From Lachnospira hominis (ex Liu et al. 2021) (lineage in GTDB: Bacteria > Bacillota > Clostridia > Lachnospirales > Lachnospiraceae): a stretch of DNA of 64,000 nucleotides. Below the pieces are notes generated by a model. The model saw only the letters and a list, made by a program, of their open reading frames with translations, was not told where the DNA came from and did no database searches. The stretch lies in assembly GCF_014287955.1 (NCBI RefSeq), contig NZ_JACOPD010000008.1, forward strand, positions 62,001 through 126,000, in the 5' to 3' direction. A program made the translations under genes and the position numbers. Below are positions 17,574-25,660 of the stretch, piece after piece; position 1 is the first letter of the stretch, and each line of letters begins with the position of its first letter.

Positions 17574-17623
17574 ATAAAAAAGCCGATAACACATAGGTTT
17601 TTTGACCTAATGCGTTATCGGCT
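17574..17623 (-). terminator. terminator after the methyltransferase gene
   Basis: Long stem AGCCGATAAC / GTTATCGGCT (17581-17590, 17614-17623) with an inner arm ACATAGG / CCTAATG, followed on the minus strand by TTTTTTATTTAA. Confidence 0.85.
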
Positions 17624-17646
17624 CTGCGTCTATGCGTCTGGCACTT

Positions 17647-18633
17647 TTAATCATTTTTTTTGAATTTATTATATGTGTTAGCTAACTGTCCACAAGCCGC
17701 GTTAATCTCTCTGCCATGAGAAACTCTCATAGTAACTTCAAGTCCTGCTTGCTCTAATTGATGTTTGAATGCAACTATTTCCCGTTTCTGTGGTGCTTTA
17801 ATTCTTGAATTGCTTGTTGGGTTGTATTGTAACACGTTAATCATAACTTTTTTGCCCCGAAACCATTTTGCAAGTTGTCTTACATCTGAGGGCCGGTCAT
17901 TTATACCCGGTAAAAGCAAATACGCAAAGACAATTTTGCGATTATGCCTTTCAGAATAGGATAAGGCTTGCTTAACAACATCTTCAATAGCATATATGCG
18001 CATGTGAGGAATAATACGATTTCTTGCAGATTGTGTTGCTGCGTGTAAAGATATTGTCAACTGAATTTTAAGATGTTCCTCGCGCAATTTTTTTAATTGA
18101 TCGACCGGACCAACTGTTGATATGGTAATGCCGTCGGTTGGAAAGTTGAGCCCATATCTATCTCGGAGAATATGGATTGCTTTTATCAAGTTGTCATAAT
18201 TGAATAAAGGCTCTCCCATACCCATAAAAACGATACGGTTTACTTTTCGACGCAACAATATAATCTGTTGTACGATTTCTGACGATGTTAGATTACGAAC
18301 AAAGCCATTTCGCCCGGACTCACAAAAAATACAACCAACAGGACAACCGACTTGTGTGCTCACGCAAACAGTTCCACCATCTCGCCGCTTGATAAAAACC
18401 GTTTCAATGTATTTGTTGTCTTTCAGTTCGTAAACATACTTTTCAGTATCACTGCTTTTGCAAATATTTTTTACCAACATTGATAGATTTTTTTTGCGTG
18501 GTAATTGCTTATATAATTCTTCATATAAGGCTTTTGCTTCATTCTCGCCAATAACTTCCGACATTTCTTTGTAAGTAAATCCGTATGGATCATTCCGTAC
18601 TTCCGCAGGCGTATATTTAGGTAAACGTTTCAT
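17647..18633 (-). CDS. Cfr/RlmN-family radical SAM 23S rRNA methyltransferase
   Basis: 328 residues. The radical SAM cluster motif CPVGCIFC gives Cys97, Cys101 and Cys104. The catalytic pair of the family is present as Cys90 (seven residues before the cluster, as Cys105 is in Cfr) and Cys314 in NAACGQL. FMGMGEPLFN at about 136-145 binds SAM. The family methylates A2503 of 23S rRNA: RlmN at C2 (housekeeping) and Cfr at C8 (resistance to phenicols, lincosamides, oxazolidinones, pleuromutilins, streptogramin A). GMGEPL is RlmN-like (Cfr has GMGEAL), so C8 activity cannot be claimed. Position on a mobile element behind a drug-type attenuator argues for a resistance role. Preceded by a KTR gene, 16 nt away. 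Confidence 0.82.
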   Translation of the reverse strand: MKRLPKYTPAEVRNDPYGFTYKEMSEVIGENEAKALYEELYKQLPRKKNLSMLVKNICKSSDTEKYVYELKDNKYIETVFIKRRDGGTVCVSTQVGCPVGCIFCESGRNGFVRNLTSSEIVQQIILLRRKVNRIVFMGMGEPLFNYDNLIKAIHILRDRYGLNFPTDGITISTVGPVDQLKKLREEHLKIQLTISLHAATQSARNRIIPHMRIYAIEDVVKQALSYSERHNRKIVFAYLLLPGINDRPSDVRQLAKWFRGKKVMINVLQYNPTSNSRIKAPQKREIVAFKHQLEQAGLEVTMRVSHGREINAACGQLANTYNKFKKND

Positions 18634-18649
18634 TTTTATATCCTTTCTT

Positions 18650-18835
18650 CTAAATAATAAAAGTTTGTTTTTCTGTATTTTTGATTACAATCTCTAATTT
18701 TTCTACATCAATGATATGCGTCAATTTGCATTTAGGGCAGAAAAGAGGAAAATCTTTTAATACAGTATTATGAAATACTTGAACTCTCGTCTTTCCGTTA
18801 CAAATCGGACATTTTATCCAATATTTTTTAAGCAT
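18650..18835 (-). CDS. cysteine-rich KTR-family protein
   Basis: 61 residues with two CxxC knuckles (IKCPICNGKTRVQVF and FCPKCKLTHIID), forming a zinc ribbon. KTR follows the first pair, as in the cysteine-rich KTR family found beside resistance genes of Tn916-like elements. Function unknown. It is the first gene of the leader-controlled operon with the methyltransferase. Confidence 0.8.
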   Translation of the reverse strand: MLKKYWIKCPICNGKTRVQVFHNTVLKDFPLFCPKCKLTHIIDVEKLEIVIKNTEKQTFII

Positions 18836-18861
18836 TATATTTCACTCGTCCTTTTTACACA

Positions 18862-18904
18862 AAAAAATGCAGGTCAATCCTCAACATGAGCATTGACCTG
18901 CATT
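18862..18904 (-). terminator. second leader terminator
   Basis: Perfect 13-bp stem AATGCAGGTCAAT / ATTGACCTGCATT (18866-18878, 18892-18904) followed on the minus strand by TTTTTTTGTG, placed between the leader and the KTR gene. Confidence 0.85.
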
Positions 18905-18974
18905 TATAATGCACAGAGCAGTACAACAAAACTAAGGCATAGCTTGCACTATGTCTATACTATATCTATACGTC

Positions 18975-19037
18975 GTTAGTTTTTTGTATAGCATCCGCAA
19001 AATAAGCATGACAAAAAAGCCCATGTTGAAAATGGGA
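18975..19037 (-). promoter_or_regulatory. attenuator: competing terminator and antiterminator arms
   Basis: On the minus strand the leader coding sequence (ATAGCAT ... ATAAGCA) can pair with TGCTTAT ... GATGCTAT at about 18990-19009. A CCCAT / ATGGG hairpin with a T6 tail lies at 19013-19037. This resembles the leader of tet(M) in Tn916, where ribosome movement over the leader peptide decides between structures. Confidence 0.65.
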
Positions 19038-19056
19038 AAATCCTTTTTTTCAATGC

Positions 19057-19083
19057 TTATCTAATACGCATGCTATGCAACAT
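19057..19083 (-). CDS. leader peptide MLHSMRIR
   Basis: Eight codons behind AAAAGGAGG on the minus strand, ending TAA at 19057-19059. It overlaps the pairing arms of the attenuator. Short leaders of this type (Met/Arg-rich) precede tet(M)/tet(W)-class genes. Confidence 0.65.
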   Translation of the reverse strand: MLHSMRIR

Positions 19084-19227
19084 AAACGCCGCCTCCTTTT
19101 ACATAAATTTTATTTTATCAGAAAATCAGTCTACTGTCAATACACAACAGGAAGTATTTAACCTAATGATATGAATTGTGTGGACATATCCAAAAAGAAA
19201 GGTGAACTGTAAAATGTAACAGGGTGA

Positions 19228-19590
19228 ATGAAAATGGCAAAAAGACCCGTACCATTGTACGACTTTAAGGCTTTCGGGGCAGCTATAAAAGCCGCGAGAA
19301 ATGAATACGGCGAGAGCCGCAAAAAGGTAAGCGACGAGTTATATATTTCCCCGCGCTACCTTGCGAATATCGAGAACAAGGGACAACAGCCGAGTTTACA
19401 GGTATTCTATGACCTTGTAACCCGGTATCATATTTCGGTAGATCAATTTTTCTTCCCGAACAGCAATGCGGAGAAATCCACCGGGCGGCGGCAGCTTGAC
19501 GCGCTGCTGGACGGTATGAGCGATAAAGGCATACGGATTGTAACCGCAACGGCAAGGGAGATAACAGAAGTCGAACAAGCAGAGGACTAA
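19228..19590 (+). CDS. XRE-family helix-turn-helix regulator
   Basis: 120 residues (start 19228, or 19234 as the third-codon Met). HTH SRKKVSDELYISPRYLANIENKG at about residues 32-54, cut here only for description, followed by a helical C-terminus. It is read divergently from the KTR-methyltransferase operon and in the direction of the mobilization genes, so it may repress either. Typical regulator next to MobC in Tn1549-like elements. Confidence 0.8.
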   Translation: MKMAKRPVPLYDFKAFGAAIKAARNEYGESRKKVSDELYISPRYLANIENKGQQPSLQVFYDLVTRYHISVDQFFFPNSNAEKSTGRRQLDALLDGMSDKGIRIVTATAREITEVEQAED

Positions 19591-19612
19591 CCTCACAATA
19601 TGGGAAGCAGGA

Positions 19613-19645
19613 GATTGCAGCGCATAGGGGCTGCAATCTTTTTTT
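19613..19645 (+). terminator. rho-independent terminator
   Basis: Stem GATTGCAGC / GCTGCAATC (19613-19621, 19630-19638) followed by T7. Confidence 0.88.
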
Positions 19646-19707
19646 GCGCCAAATTAGAAAGAGAGTGCAACAAACGCTGCCTTTGAAACGGGATAAGGAG
19701 TAGATAG

Positions 19708-19747
19708 CAAGCACAGCAAACGAGTACCCGTTTGCGAAAAGTGCTTG
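19708..19747. other. oriT-like hairpin upstream of mobC
   Basis: Nested inverted repeat: CAAGCAC (19708-19714) with GTGCTTG (19741-19747), and GCAAACG (19716-19722) with CGTTTGC (19729-19735). It lies 43 bp before the MobC gene, the standard place for an origin of transfer. The nick position cannot be assigned. Confidence 0.55.
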
Positions 19748-19789
19748 TTGGGATAATCCCAAACCCTTATACCGAAAGGCGGTGCGGAA

Positions 19790-20119
19790 ATGGAAAACCG
19801 AAAGAGAAATATACAGATGAAGTTTTACGTTACGGAAGAAGAAAAGCGGCTGATCGACGAGAAGATGAAGCAGCTTCCCATAAAGCAGTATGGGGCATAC
19901 TTCCGTAAAATGGCGATAGACGGGTATATTCTTGTCGTTGACCGAAGCGACACAAAAGCATATATCCGGGAACTGCAAGCGGTGAGCCGGAACATCAACC
20001 AGATTGCAAAACGCGCCAATGCGACGGGGACGGTTTACAGGCAGGATATAGAGGACATTAAAAAGGCGGTGGACGAGATATGGCGGTTACAAAGACGCAC
20101 CCTATTAAATCAACCTTAA
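19790..20119 (+). CDS. mobC: MobC-family relaxosome protein
   Basis: 109 residues. N-terminal ribbon-helix-helix-like KRNIQMKFYVTEEEKRLIDE, then YGAYFRKMAIDGYI and the MobC signature ELQAVSRNINQIAKRANATG. It binds oriT and assists the relaxase. The 3' end overlaps the relaxase start by 40 nt. Confidence 0.85.
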   Translation: MENRKRNIQMKFYVTEEEKRLIDEKMKQLPIKQYGAYFRKMAIDGYILVVDRSDTKAYIRELQAVSRNINQIAKRANATGTVYRQDIEDIKKAVDEIWRLQRRTLLNQP

Positions 20120-21387
20120 AGGCTGCGATAGACTATATCTTAAATCCCGAAAAGACAGACGGGAAGCTGCTTGCGTCCTCTTTCGGCTGCGGGCTGGAAA
20201 CCGCCGATATTGAGTTTGCATGGACGCGGGAAGCTGCCGGAGATCGCGGCACACATTTAGGGCGGCACTTGATACAATCCTTTGCGGTGGGAGAAACCAC
20301 ACCGGAAGAAGCGCACAAAATCGGCATGGAACTTGCCGGGGCGGTATTAGGCGGCAAGTATGAGTTTGTTTTGACAACTCACGTCGATAAAGACCATCTG
20401 CATAATCACTTGATTTTCAACGCGGTTAGCTTCGTTGACTACAAAAAGTACCATTCCAACAAGCAAAGCTATCACTTTATCCGGCGCACCAGCGACAGGA
20501 TATGTAAAGAGCATGGGCTATCCGTCGTCGTACCGGGACAGGACAAGGGAAAAAGCTATGCAGAATACACCGCCGAAAAGCAAGGGACAAGCTACAAAGC
20601 AAAGCTGAAAACGGCGATAGATACTCTCATTCCCCAAGTGAAAGATTTTGACGAACTGCTGCGCCGCTTGCAGGAAATGGGGTATGAAATCAAACAGGGC
20701 AAATACATTTCCTTTCGCGCTGCCGGACAGGAACGGTTTACCCGCACAAAGACGCTCGGCGCGGCCTATACGGAAGAAGCGATAAAGGAGCGTATCAAGG
20801 GCGTGTATGTTGCCAAAACAAAAACGCTGCGGGAAGATAAGAAAATCCGGCTTGTCGTCGATCTTGAAAACAGTATCAAAGCCCAACAGTCGGCGGGCTA
20901 TGAACGGTGGGCAAAAATCCATAATCTGAAACAGGCTGCTAAAAGCATGAACTTCCTAACCGAAAACAAGATTGAGTATTATAGCGAACTTGAAAGCAAG
21001 ATAGCCGATATTATGACCGCCCATGACGCGGCGGCAAGGGCGGTTAAGGACGTAGAGCAGCGTATGTCTGATTTGTCGCTGCTTATCAAGCACACGACCA
21101 CATACCGACAATTAAAACCGATTTACGAGGAATACAAGAAGTCGCGGGACAAGGAAAAGTATCTGCGGGGGCATGAAAGCGAAATTATCCTGTTTGAAGC
21201 TGCGGCAAGGGCATTAAAGGAAATGCAGATAAAGAAGCTGCCCGATCTCGCCGCGCTGCGCAAGGAGTATAGCAGCTTAAACGACAGAAAAAGCAAATTG
21301 TATGAGGATTACCGCCAAGCGAAAAAGCAAATGCAAGAACGAAAACGGCGGTGCTGCTGGTCGTCAAGCCGCGCTGGATATGGATAA
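20080..21387 (+). CDS. MobA/VirD2-type relaxase with replaced C-terminus
   Basis: 435 residues. Motif III THVDKDHLHNHLIF (about residues 100-113) with three metal-binding His is intact, and the N-terminal IKSTLKAAIDYILNPEKTDG is typical of the Tn1549-type relaxase. The coiled-coil C-terminus is natural up to about QAKKQMQE (base 21340), after which 15 residues are read from an antisense VirB4 fragment. The catalytic domain is complete, so nicking may persist, but the natural tail is missing. It overlaps mobC. Confidence 0.82.
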   Translation: MAVTKTHPIKSTLKAAIDYILNPEKTDGKLLASSFGCGLETADIEFAWTREAAGDRGTHLGRHLIQSFAVGETTPEEAHKIGMELAGAVLGGKYEFVLTTHVDKDHLHNHLIFNAVSFVDYKKYHSNKQSYHFIRRTSDRICKEHGLSVVVPGQDKGKSYAEYTAEKQGTSYKAKLKTAIDTLIPQVKDFDELLRRLQEMGYEIKQGKYISFRAAGQERFTRTKTLGAAYTEEAIKERIKGVYVAKTKTLREDKKIRLVVDLENSIKAQQSAGYERWAKIHNLKQAAKSMNFLTENKIEYYSELESKIADIMTAHDAAARAVKDVEQRMSDLSLLIKHTTTYRQLKPIYEEYKKSRDKEKYLRGHESEIILFEAAARALKEMQIKKLPDLAALRKEYSSLNDRKSKLYEDYRQAKKQMQERKRRCCWSSSRAGYG

Positions 21388-22063
21388 GGTTTTCCCCCAA
21401 CGGGATAGAGGACATAAGCCCCTGTTCCTGCCGGTAGTCAAGGCGGGTCAAAATGCAGTTGTATTTCTGCGCGATTGCCGCCGCTCCAAATACTTCGTTA
21501 TCCAATTTCTGCTTGGTATCTGCAAGGTTTAAGACAAGCAGCGTAAGCAGAAACATTCTTTCGTTGCGGCTCTGCAAATCGCGGAGTAGGTTTTTTGCTT
21601 CCCCGCCGTAGGTGGCAAGGTCGGACGGAATAATATCCATGTCGTAGCCGCTGCGGATTGCTTTTTTCTGTTCCTCGATTTTCATACGGTCAAGGTCGGT
21701 AATCTTGCGCTTAATCGTCTTGATTGCTTCGTTGTGGTCGATACTCTGAATGTGCAGATTGACGATAATCCCGTTTTCCGCGTCCATGAAGTCGGCAAGC
21801 ATACGGTCGGAGAGTTCCGGCGCGACGATCTGCAAAAAGGAAACTGCGCCAAACTTGCCGCCCATTTGAAACATTCGCCCGTCGCCAAATCGGAAAGAGG
21901 ACGGCGCGATAAAGTCTTTGACAGAAAGACCGCTTGCGGGTAGCCATTCCCACGCAAAGTTAAAGCGTTCCCCGTCCGGGTGGAAAATCCCATGCAGCAC
22001 TTCAAGACGCTGTTTCCCGTCCAATACCCGCGCCGCCGCGCCGATCACCTTAAAATGGTTGAG
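21341..22063 (-). pseudogene. VirB4-type conjugation ATPase, internal fragment
   Basis: About 240 residues of a VirB4/TraE-type protein: VLHGIFHPDGERFNFAWEW, FRFGDGRMFQMGG and NLHIQSIDHNEAIKTIKRK, ending at TTSSTAVFV. No start codon and no Walker A motif are present, so both ends are lost. The frame runs on antisense through the relaxase tail. It is fused on one side to relaxase A (opposite strand) and on the other to a relaxase B stub. It is a relic of a lost type IV secretion system. Confidence 0.8.
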
Positions 22064-22164
22064 GGTGTGGGCTTCATGGTAAACTCGTCATGTTCAAAGG
22101 TTAGGTACTGCTCGGCAGCTCCATAGTCGGCATTTTTAGAGCTGATATGTTTGAATGTTGCCAA
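22045..22164 (-). pseudogene. second relaxase, N-terminal stub
   Basis: TTG start at 22164, overlapping the mobC end by 29 nt as intact relaxase genes do. It encodes about 33 native residues (SSKNADYGAAEQYLTFEHDE ... FTMKPT) and then runs out of frame into the VirB4 relic, stopping at 22045. The family is a different relaxase type from the one at 20080. All catalytic motifs are deleted. Confidence 0.75.
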
Positions 22165-22531
22165 CGGCTTCACCTACTTTCTGCAAGACTTCAAACTTCA
22201 AGGCGGCAAGCTCCGCTGTGGCGGCTCGTACCTCTTGGGAGAGGGCGTTATAGGGTGCGCCGTACTCGTTCAGACAGCGGGCAATCTGGTTTAAGTTGCC
22301 GCCGATTTTCCCGTATTCGGCTGTGAGTTTCCCAACGGCAGAGAGTAACTCATCATTGACCGGGGAAACAGTAATGACCGGGCGTATGCTTGACTTAATG
22401 AGGGCTTGTCGGATAAATTCGGCTTGGCTCATTTTGCAGAGGGTGACACGCTCGGAAAACTCGGCGTATTCTTCCTCGGTCAAGCGTGTCTTGATTACCC
22501 GGCTTCGGTGGGGCGTGTTGTATCTTTTCAT
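22136..22531 (-). CDS. second MobC-family relaxosome protein
   Basis: 131 residues from ATG 22531 (AAAGGAGG upstream; the longer frame is rejected). RVIKTRLTEEEYAEFSERVT resembles a ribbon-helix-helix, and the C-terminal part contains AEYGKIGGNLNQIARCLNEY, the MobC signature. It is the partner of the deleted relaxase B and is now orphaned. It could still bind its own oriT upstream. Confidence 0.82.
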   Translation of the reverse strand: MKRYNTPHRSRVIKTRLTEEEYAEFSERVTLCKMSQAEFIRQALIKSSIRPVITVSPVNDELLSAVGKLTAEYGKIGGNLNQIARCLNEYGAPYNALSQEVRAATAELAALKFEVLQKVGEAVGNIQTYQL

Positions 22532-22576
22532 GGCTGTGAACCTCCTTTCGTGGGTGGATTTTTTCAAGCGGCGCAA

Positions 22577-22871
22577 GCCGCAAAAGGCGGGCTTGGGGTG
22601 GCAACCCCAACAAGATTCCCATAGGACAAAATGAGCCGGTAGGCGAAATTTGGTACTGTGGTAGAATCTTGCTCTAAGAAAACGGCGAAACTCCCCCTTT
22701 ACTCCTTACTACGCAGAGAAATGCAAATATGGCAAAGTTTTGAAAAACTTTTTGATAAAACTTTTCGACAAAGCTGGAAAATCAGCGCGGTTTTTGGCGC
22801 AAAAAAACAGGAAACCTTTTCTGATTTCCTGTCATGGTATGCCGCTGTAACGGGCGGCGGTTATTCTGTTG
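22577..22871. other. possible second oriT region
   Basis: Upstream of the orphan mobC on the minus strand. It has short inverted repeats (TTGGGGTTGCCACCCCAA near 22595-22612; GCGGC-rich arms) and no credible gene. Position alone suggests an origin of transfer. Confidence 0.35.
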
Positions 22872-23291
22872 TCATTCCCCGGAAGCAAACTTGTAGCCCA
22901 TACCTAAAACGGTTTTTATGTAAATGGGCTTGCGGCTGTCCGGCTCTATTTTTTTCCGCAGGTTGTAAATCACATTTGCAACGCTTGACTGGCAGCTTTC
23001 ACTTTCCATGTTCCAAACGGCTTCAAATATTTGTGTCCGTGTGAGGACAATGCCGGGGTTGGAAGCAAGATATACAAGGGTACTGTATTCAAGGCGGGTA
23101 AGGCTTACTTCCTCCCCGTCTTGAAATACCCGGCGTTGGTTCTGCTTTATTTCCAGTCCCGGAAAAGATAACACGGAAGCGGTTGTGATCTGCATGGGTT
23201 CAATCTGTATATAATCAGATATTGCCGATATGATTTTGTCAATCGCTGTTTCCTCTTGTTCGTTAAGTGTCAGCAGTAGTAATTTCCCCAT
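22872..23291 (-). CDS. winged-helix response-regulator-type DNA-binding protein
   Basis: 139 residues from ATG 23291 (AGAGGT 7 nt upstream). The C-terminal 90 residues are an OmpR/PhoB-type winged helix, LTRLEYSTLVYLASNPGIVL and VANVIYNLRKKIEPD ... TVLGMGYKF. The N-terminal part is too short for a receiver domain and lacks the phospho-acceptor Asp. Such receiver-less regulators occur in Tn1549-like elements. Target unknown; HelD lies next upstream in the same direction. Confidence 0.75.
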   Translation of the reverse strand: MGKLLLLTLNEQEETAIDKIISAISDYIQIEPMQITTASVLSFPGLEIKQNQRRVFQDGEEVSLTRLEYSTLVYLASNPGIVLTRTQIFEAVWNMESESCQSSVANVIYNLRKKIEPDSRKPIYIKTVLGMGYKFASGE

Positions 23292-23497
23292 GTTCATTAC
23301 CTCTTTTATCCGTTGAATTTAAACTATATTTTTCTGTCGTGTTTTTGACAGTAAGCAACAAATATATATGATAGAGAGCGTAATGTCAATTTAATGCCAT
23401 TAAAAGAGAAAGATGGTCTGTCTAATTATTATCATTTTGTTCATATGCACTTACGCTGCGTTTGGCATTTAGGCAATTCAATATATTGTAAATTTAT

Positions 23498-25660
23498 CTA
23501 TATCAGCGGGCTAACCTCATTTTCACAAAATAAGCTAAGTTTGTGAAGCGCTCTTGTGCAGGCAACATATAAGAGGTTTTTATCATCTTCATCATGGTAG
23601 TTTTGGCTATCTGCATCACAAATTAAGACAGTATCAAATTCTAATCCCTTTGACATATATACTGGTAAGATAAACACGCCTTGTAAATCTGATACGCTCC
23701 CATTTTTAATTAATTGAATATCAAGTTTGTGTTTAATTTTATTAAATAGATAGGTTGAATTTTTTTCGGTTTTACAAATTAAGCATATCGACTGAAACCC
23801 TTTCTCTTGGCATAATTTTATTTCCTTAACAATTTCATCAATGAAGATTTCGGAATTATCAGCAATATATACTTTTGGGCTATCGCCATTCCGATTAAAA
23901 CTTTTTATCTGTGAACTTTGTTCAATGAACTTTAAACTAAAATTTAAAATTTCATTCGTACAACGGAAACTTTTATCCAACATAATAAGAGAAGATTTTT
24001 TCTTGTTCAATATTTTTTGAATTTGTTCGTAGAAAGAAATATCTTCTTTTTTGGCAAGAGTCTGTTTCATATCTCCTAAAATAGTAAATTTGGCATTAGA
24101 AAAAAGCAAATTAAATATTTCATATTGGAGAGGGTAGTAGTCCTGTGCTTCATCAATGACTACCTGCTTAATATTTTTATATTTATTTGTTCCGTATATT
24201 TTTAAATACAAATAAGCGATTGCTATTGCGTCATCATAATACAAGCTGTCTGCTTCCAAATTTTCCTTAGTATATTTCCAAATATTTTTTATGTTTTGTG
24301 ACGGATTGCTATTTTGCAGCAGGCTATAAAAATAGGCTTCATTGCTAAATAATATTTTATATAATTCAACAATGTCAATTTTTATAAATTTCTGTATTTC
24401 CTGCTTGATTAGATTTTTTTCTTCTTTATGCCCCCGCCCTTTTCCTGTTCCAAATATTTGTTCTAAAATATAATCTTCTAATTGTTCTAATTTTATGCCT
24501 AATGGTGTTTCTGGTCTTCCTAATATCTTGTCTTTTAGAATTTGCCCGCTTACAACGCATTTTCCCTCATAATAAACATCTTCAAATTCTATCCACTGGC
24601 GGGGTATATCAATGAGAAATTGGTCTAAAATTTCCCTAAAAAAACTTGACGTTTTAAATTCTATACTATTTCTTGAAATTTCCTTGTATTTTGAATTGAC
24701 AATCAAGTTTTCTAAAAAATCATTTCTTGACTGAATTTTCCTGCCATTTAATAACTCACTAAGTATATCTTCAAACACGGAAGAAATAACATTATCTTCT
24801 CCCAATTCGGGCAATACATTTGAAATATATTGCTCAAATATAGAATTTGGGGAAATAATCATAATGTTATTTGCGGACAGCTTTGTTTGTAAACCTTGAT
24901 ACATAAGATAAGCAGCCCGGTGGAGAGCAATAGAGGTTTTTCCACTTCCCGCTACACCCTGTACCATTAGCAGGTCATTTTCCATATCTCTAATAACCAC
25001 GTCCTGTTCATGCTGAATTGTTTCAACAATAGCTTTCATTTTAGCAGTAGTGTTTTGTGACAGTAATTGCCTTAAAAATTCATCAACAATCTGAACATCT
25101 GAATCAAAAAAATATTCCAGTATTCCGTTTTTTATTTCATATTGGCGTTTCAAATTGAGTTCACCTGTTACTCGTCCACATGGAGCGTCATAAAACGCTT
25201 CGCCTGTCATAAAACGATAGAAAACACTGGCAATCGGCGATCTCCAATCATAAACATACATCTCTTGATAGCTGTTTTTTCGTAGAGAAGAACGTCCAAT
25301 GTATATTTTTTCAAATTCGTCCTCATCATCAAATTTAAAATCAATTCGGGCAAAATAGGGCGATTTTATCATCTTTTCTAACAGAAGTATTTTATGTTCT
25401 TCTTCTTCATAATCTATAATTTTGTCTGTAACAGGATTGATATATTGGCTTAATTCAACAAGTGCCTCGAAACCGTCTGATGTGTACAGTGATGTAATGC
25501 CGTGTTCTGTATTTTCACGCACATCTTTTTTGGCTTCGATAATTTCTGATTTCTTTTTGTCTGCCGCTTCTTTTGCCTGCTTTAATTGTTCCTCGGCTAA
25601 AGAGATTGTTTGTGCTAATCTTTTTTCTTCAAACGCTTTTTCTGTCTGATTATTCCCCAT
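23498..25660 (-). CDS. HelD-type RNA polymerase recycling helicase
   Basis: 720 residues. N-terminal antiparallel coiled coil (residues 1-50), then UvrD-like superfamily 1 motifs: Walker A GVAGSGKT at 235-242, Walker B VVIDEAQDYYPLQYE, and a late motif LYVACTRALHKLSLF. This order, with YDWRSPIASVFYRF ahead of Walker A, is that of HelD, which rescues stalled RNA polymerase; actinobacterial HelR relatives give rifampicin tolerance. The gene is AT-rich relative to the surrounding transfer genes, suggesting later acquisition. AGGAGGTCAT precedes the ATG. Its role on the element is unproven. Confidence 0.85.
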   Translation of the reverse strand: MGNNQTEKAFEEKRLAQTISLAEEQLKQAKEAADKKKSEIIEAKKDVRENTEHGITSLYTSDGFEALVELSQYINPVTDKIIDYEEEEHKILLLEKMIKSPYFARIDFKFDDEDEFEKIYIGRSSLRKNSYQEMYVYDWRSPIASVFYRFMTGEAFYDAPCGRVTGELNLKRQYEIKNGILEYFFDSDVQIVDEFLRQLLSQNTTAKMKAIVETIQHEQDVVIRDMENDLLMVQGVAGSGKTSIALHRAAYLMYQGLQTKLSANNIMIISPNSIFEQYISNVLPELGEDNVISSVFEDILSELLNGRKIQSRNDFLENLIVNSKYKEISRNSIEFKTSSFFREILDQFLIDIPRQWIEFEDVYYEGKCVVSGQILKDKILGRPETPLGIKLEQLEDYILEQIFGTGKGRGHKEEKNLIKQEIQKFIKIDIVELYKILFSNEAYFYSLLQNSNPSQNIKNIWKYTKENLEADSLYYDDAIAIAYLYLKIYGTNKYKNIKQVVIDEAQDYYPLQYEIFNLLFSNAKFTILGDMKQTLAKKEDISFYEQIQKILNKKKSSLIMLDKSFRCTNEILNFSLKFIEQSSQIKSFNRNGDSPKVYIADNSEIFIDEIVKEIKLCQEKGFQSICLICKTEKNSTYLFNKIKHKLDIQLIKNGSVSDLQGVFILPVYMSKGLEFDTVLICDADSQNYHDEDDKNLLYVACTRALHKLSLFCENEVSPLI

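Noticed and set aside
21185..21340. Extension of the VirB4-like frame under the relaxase tail
   Set aside because: The residues after TTSSTAVFV are antisense to the relaxase coiled coil and do not continue the VirB4 family.
22658..23044. 128-residue plus-strand frame
   Set aside because: Antisense to the winged-helix gene and the possible oriT region, no ribosome site.
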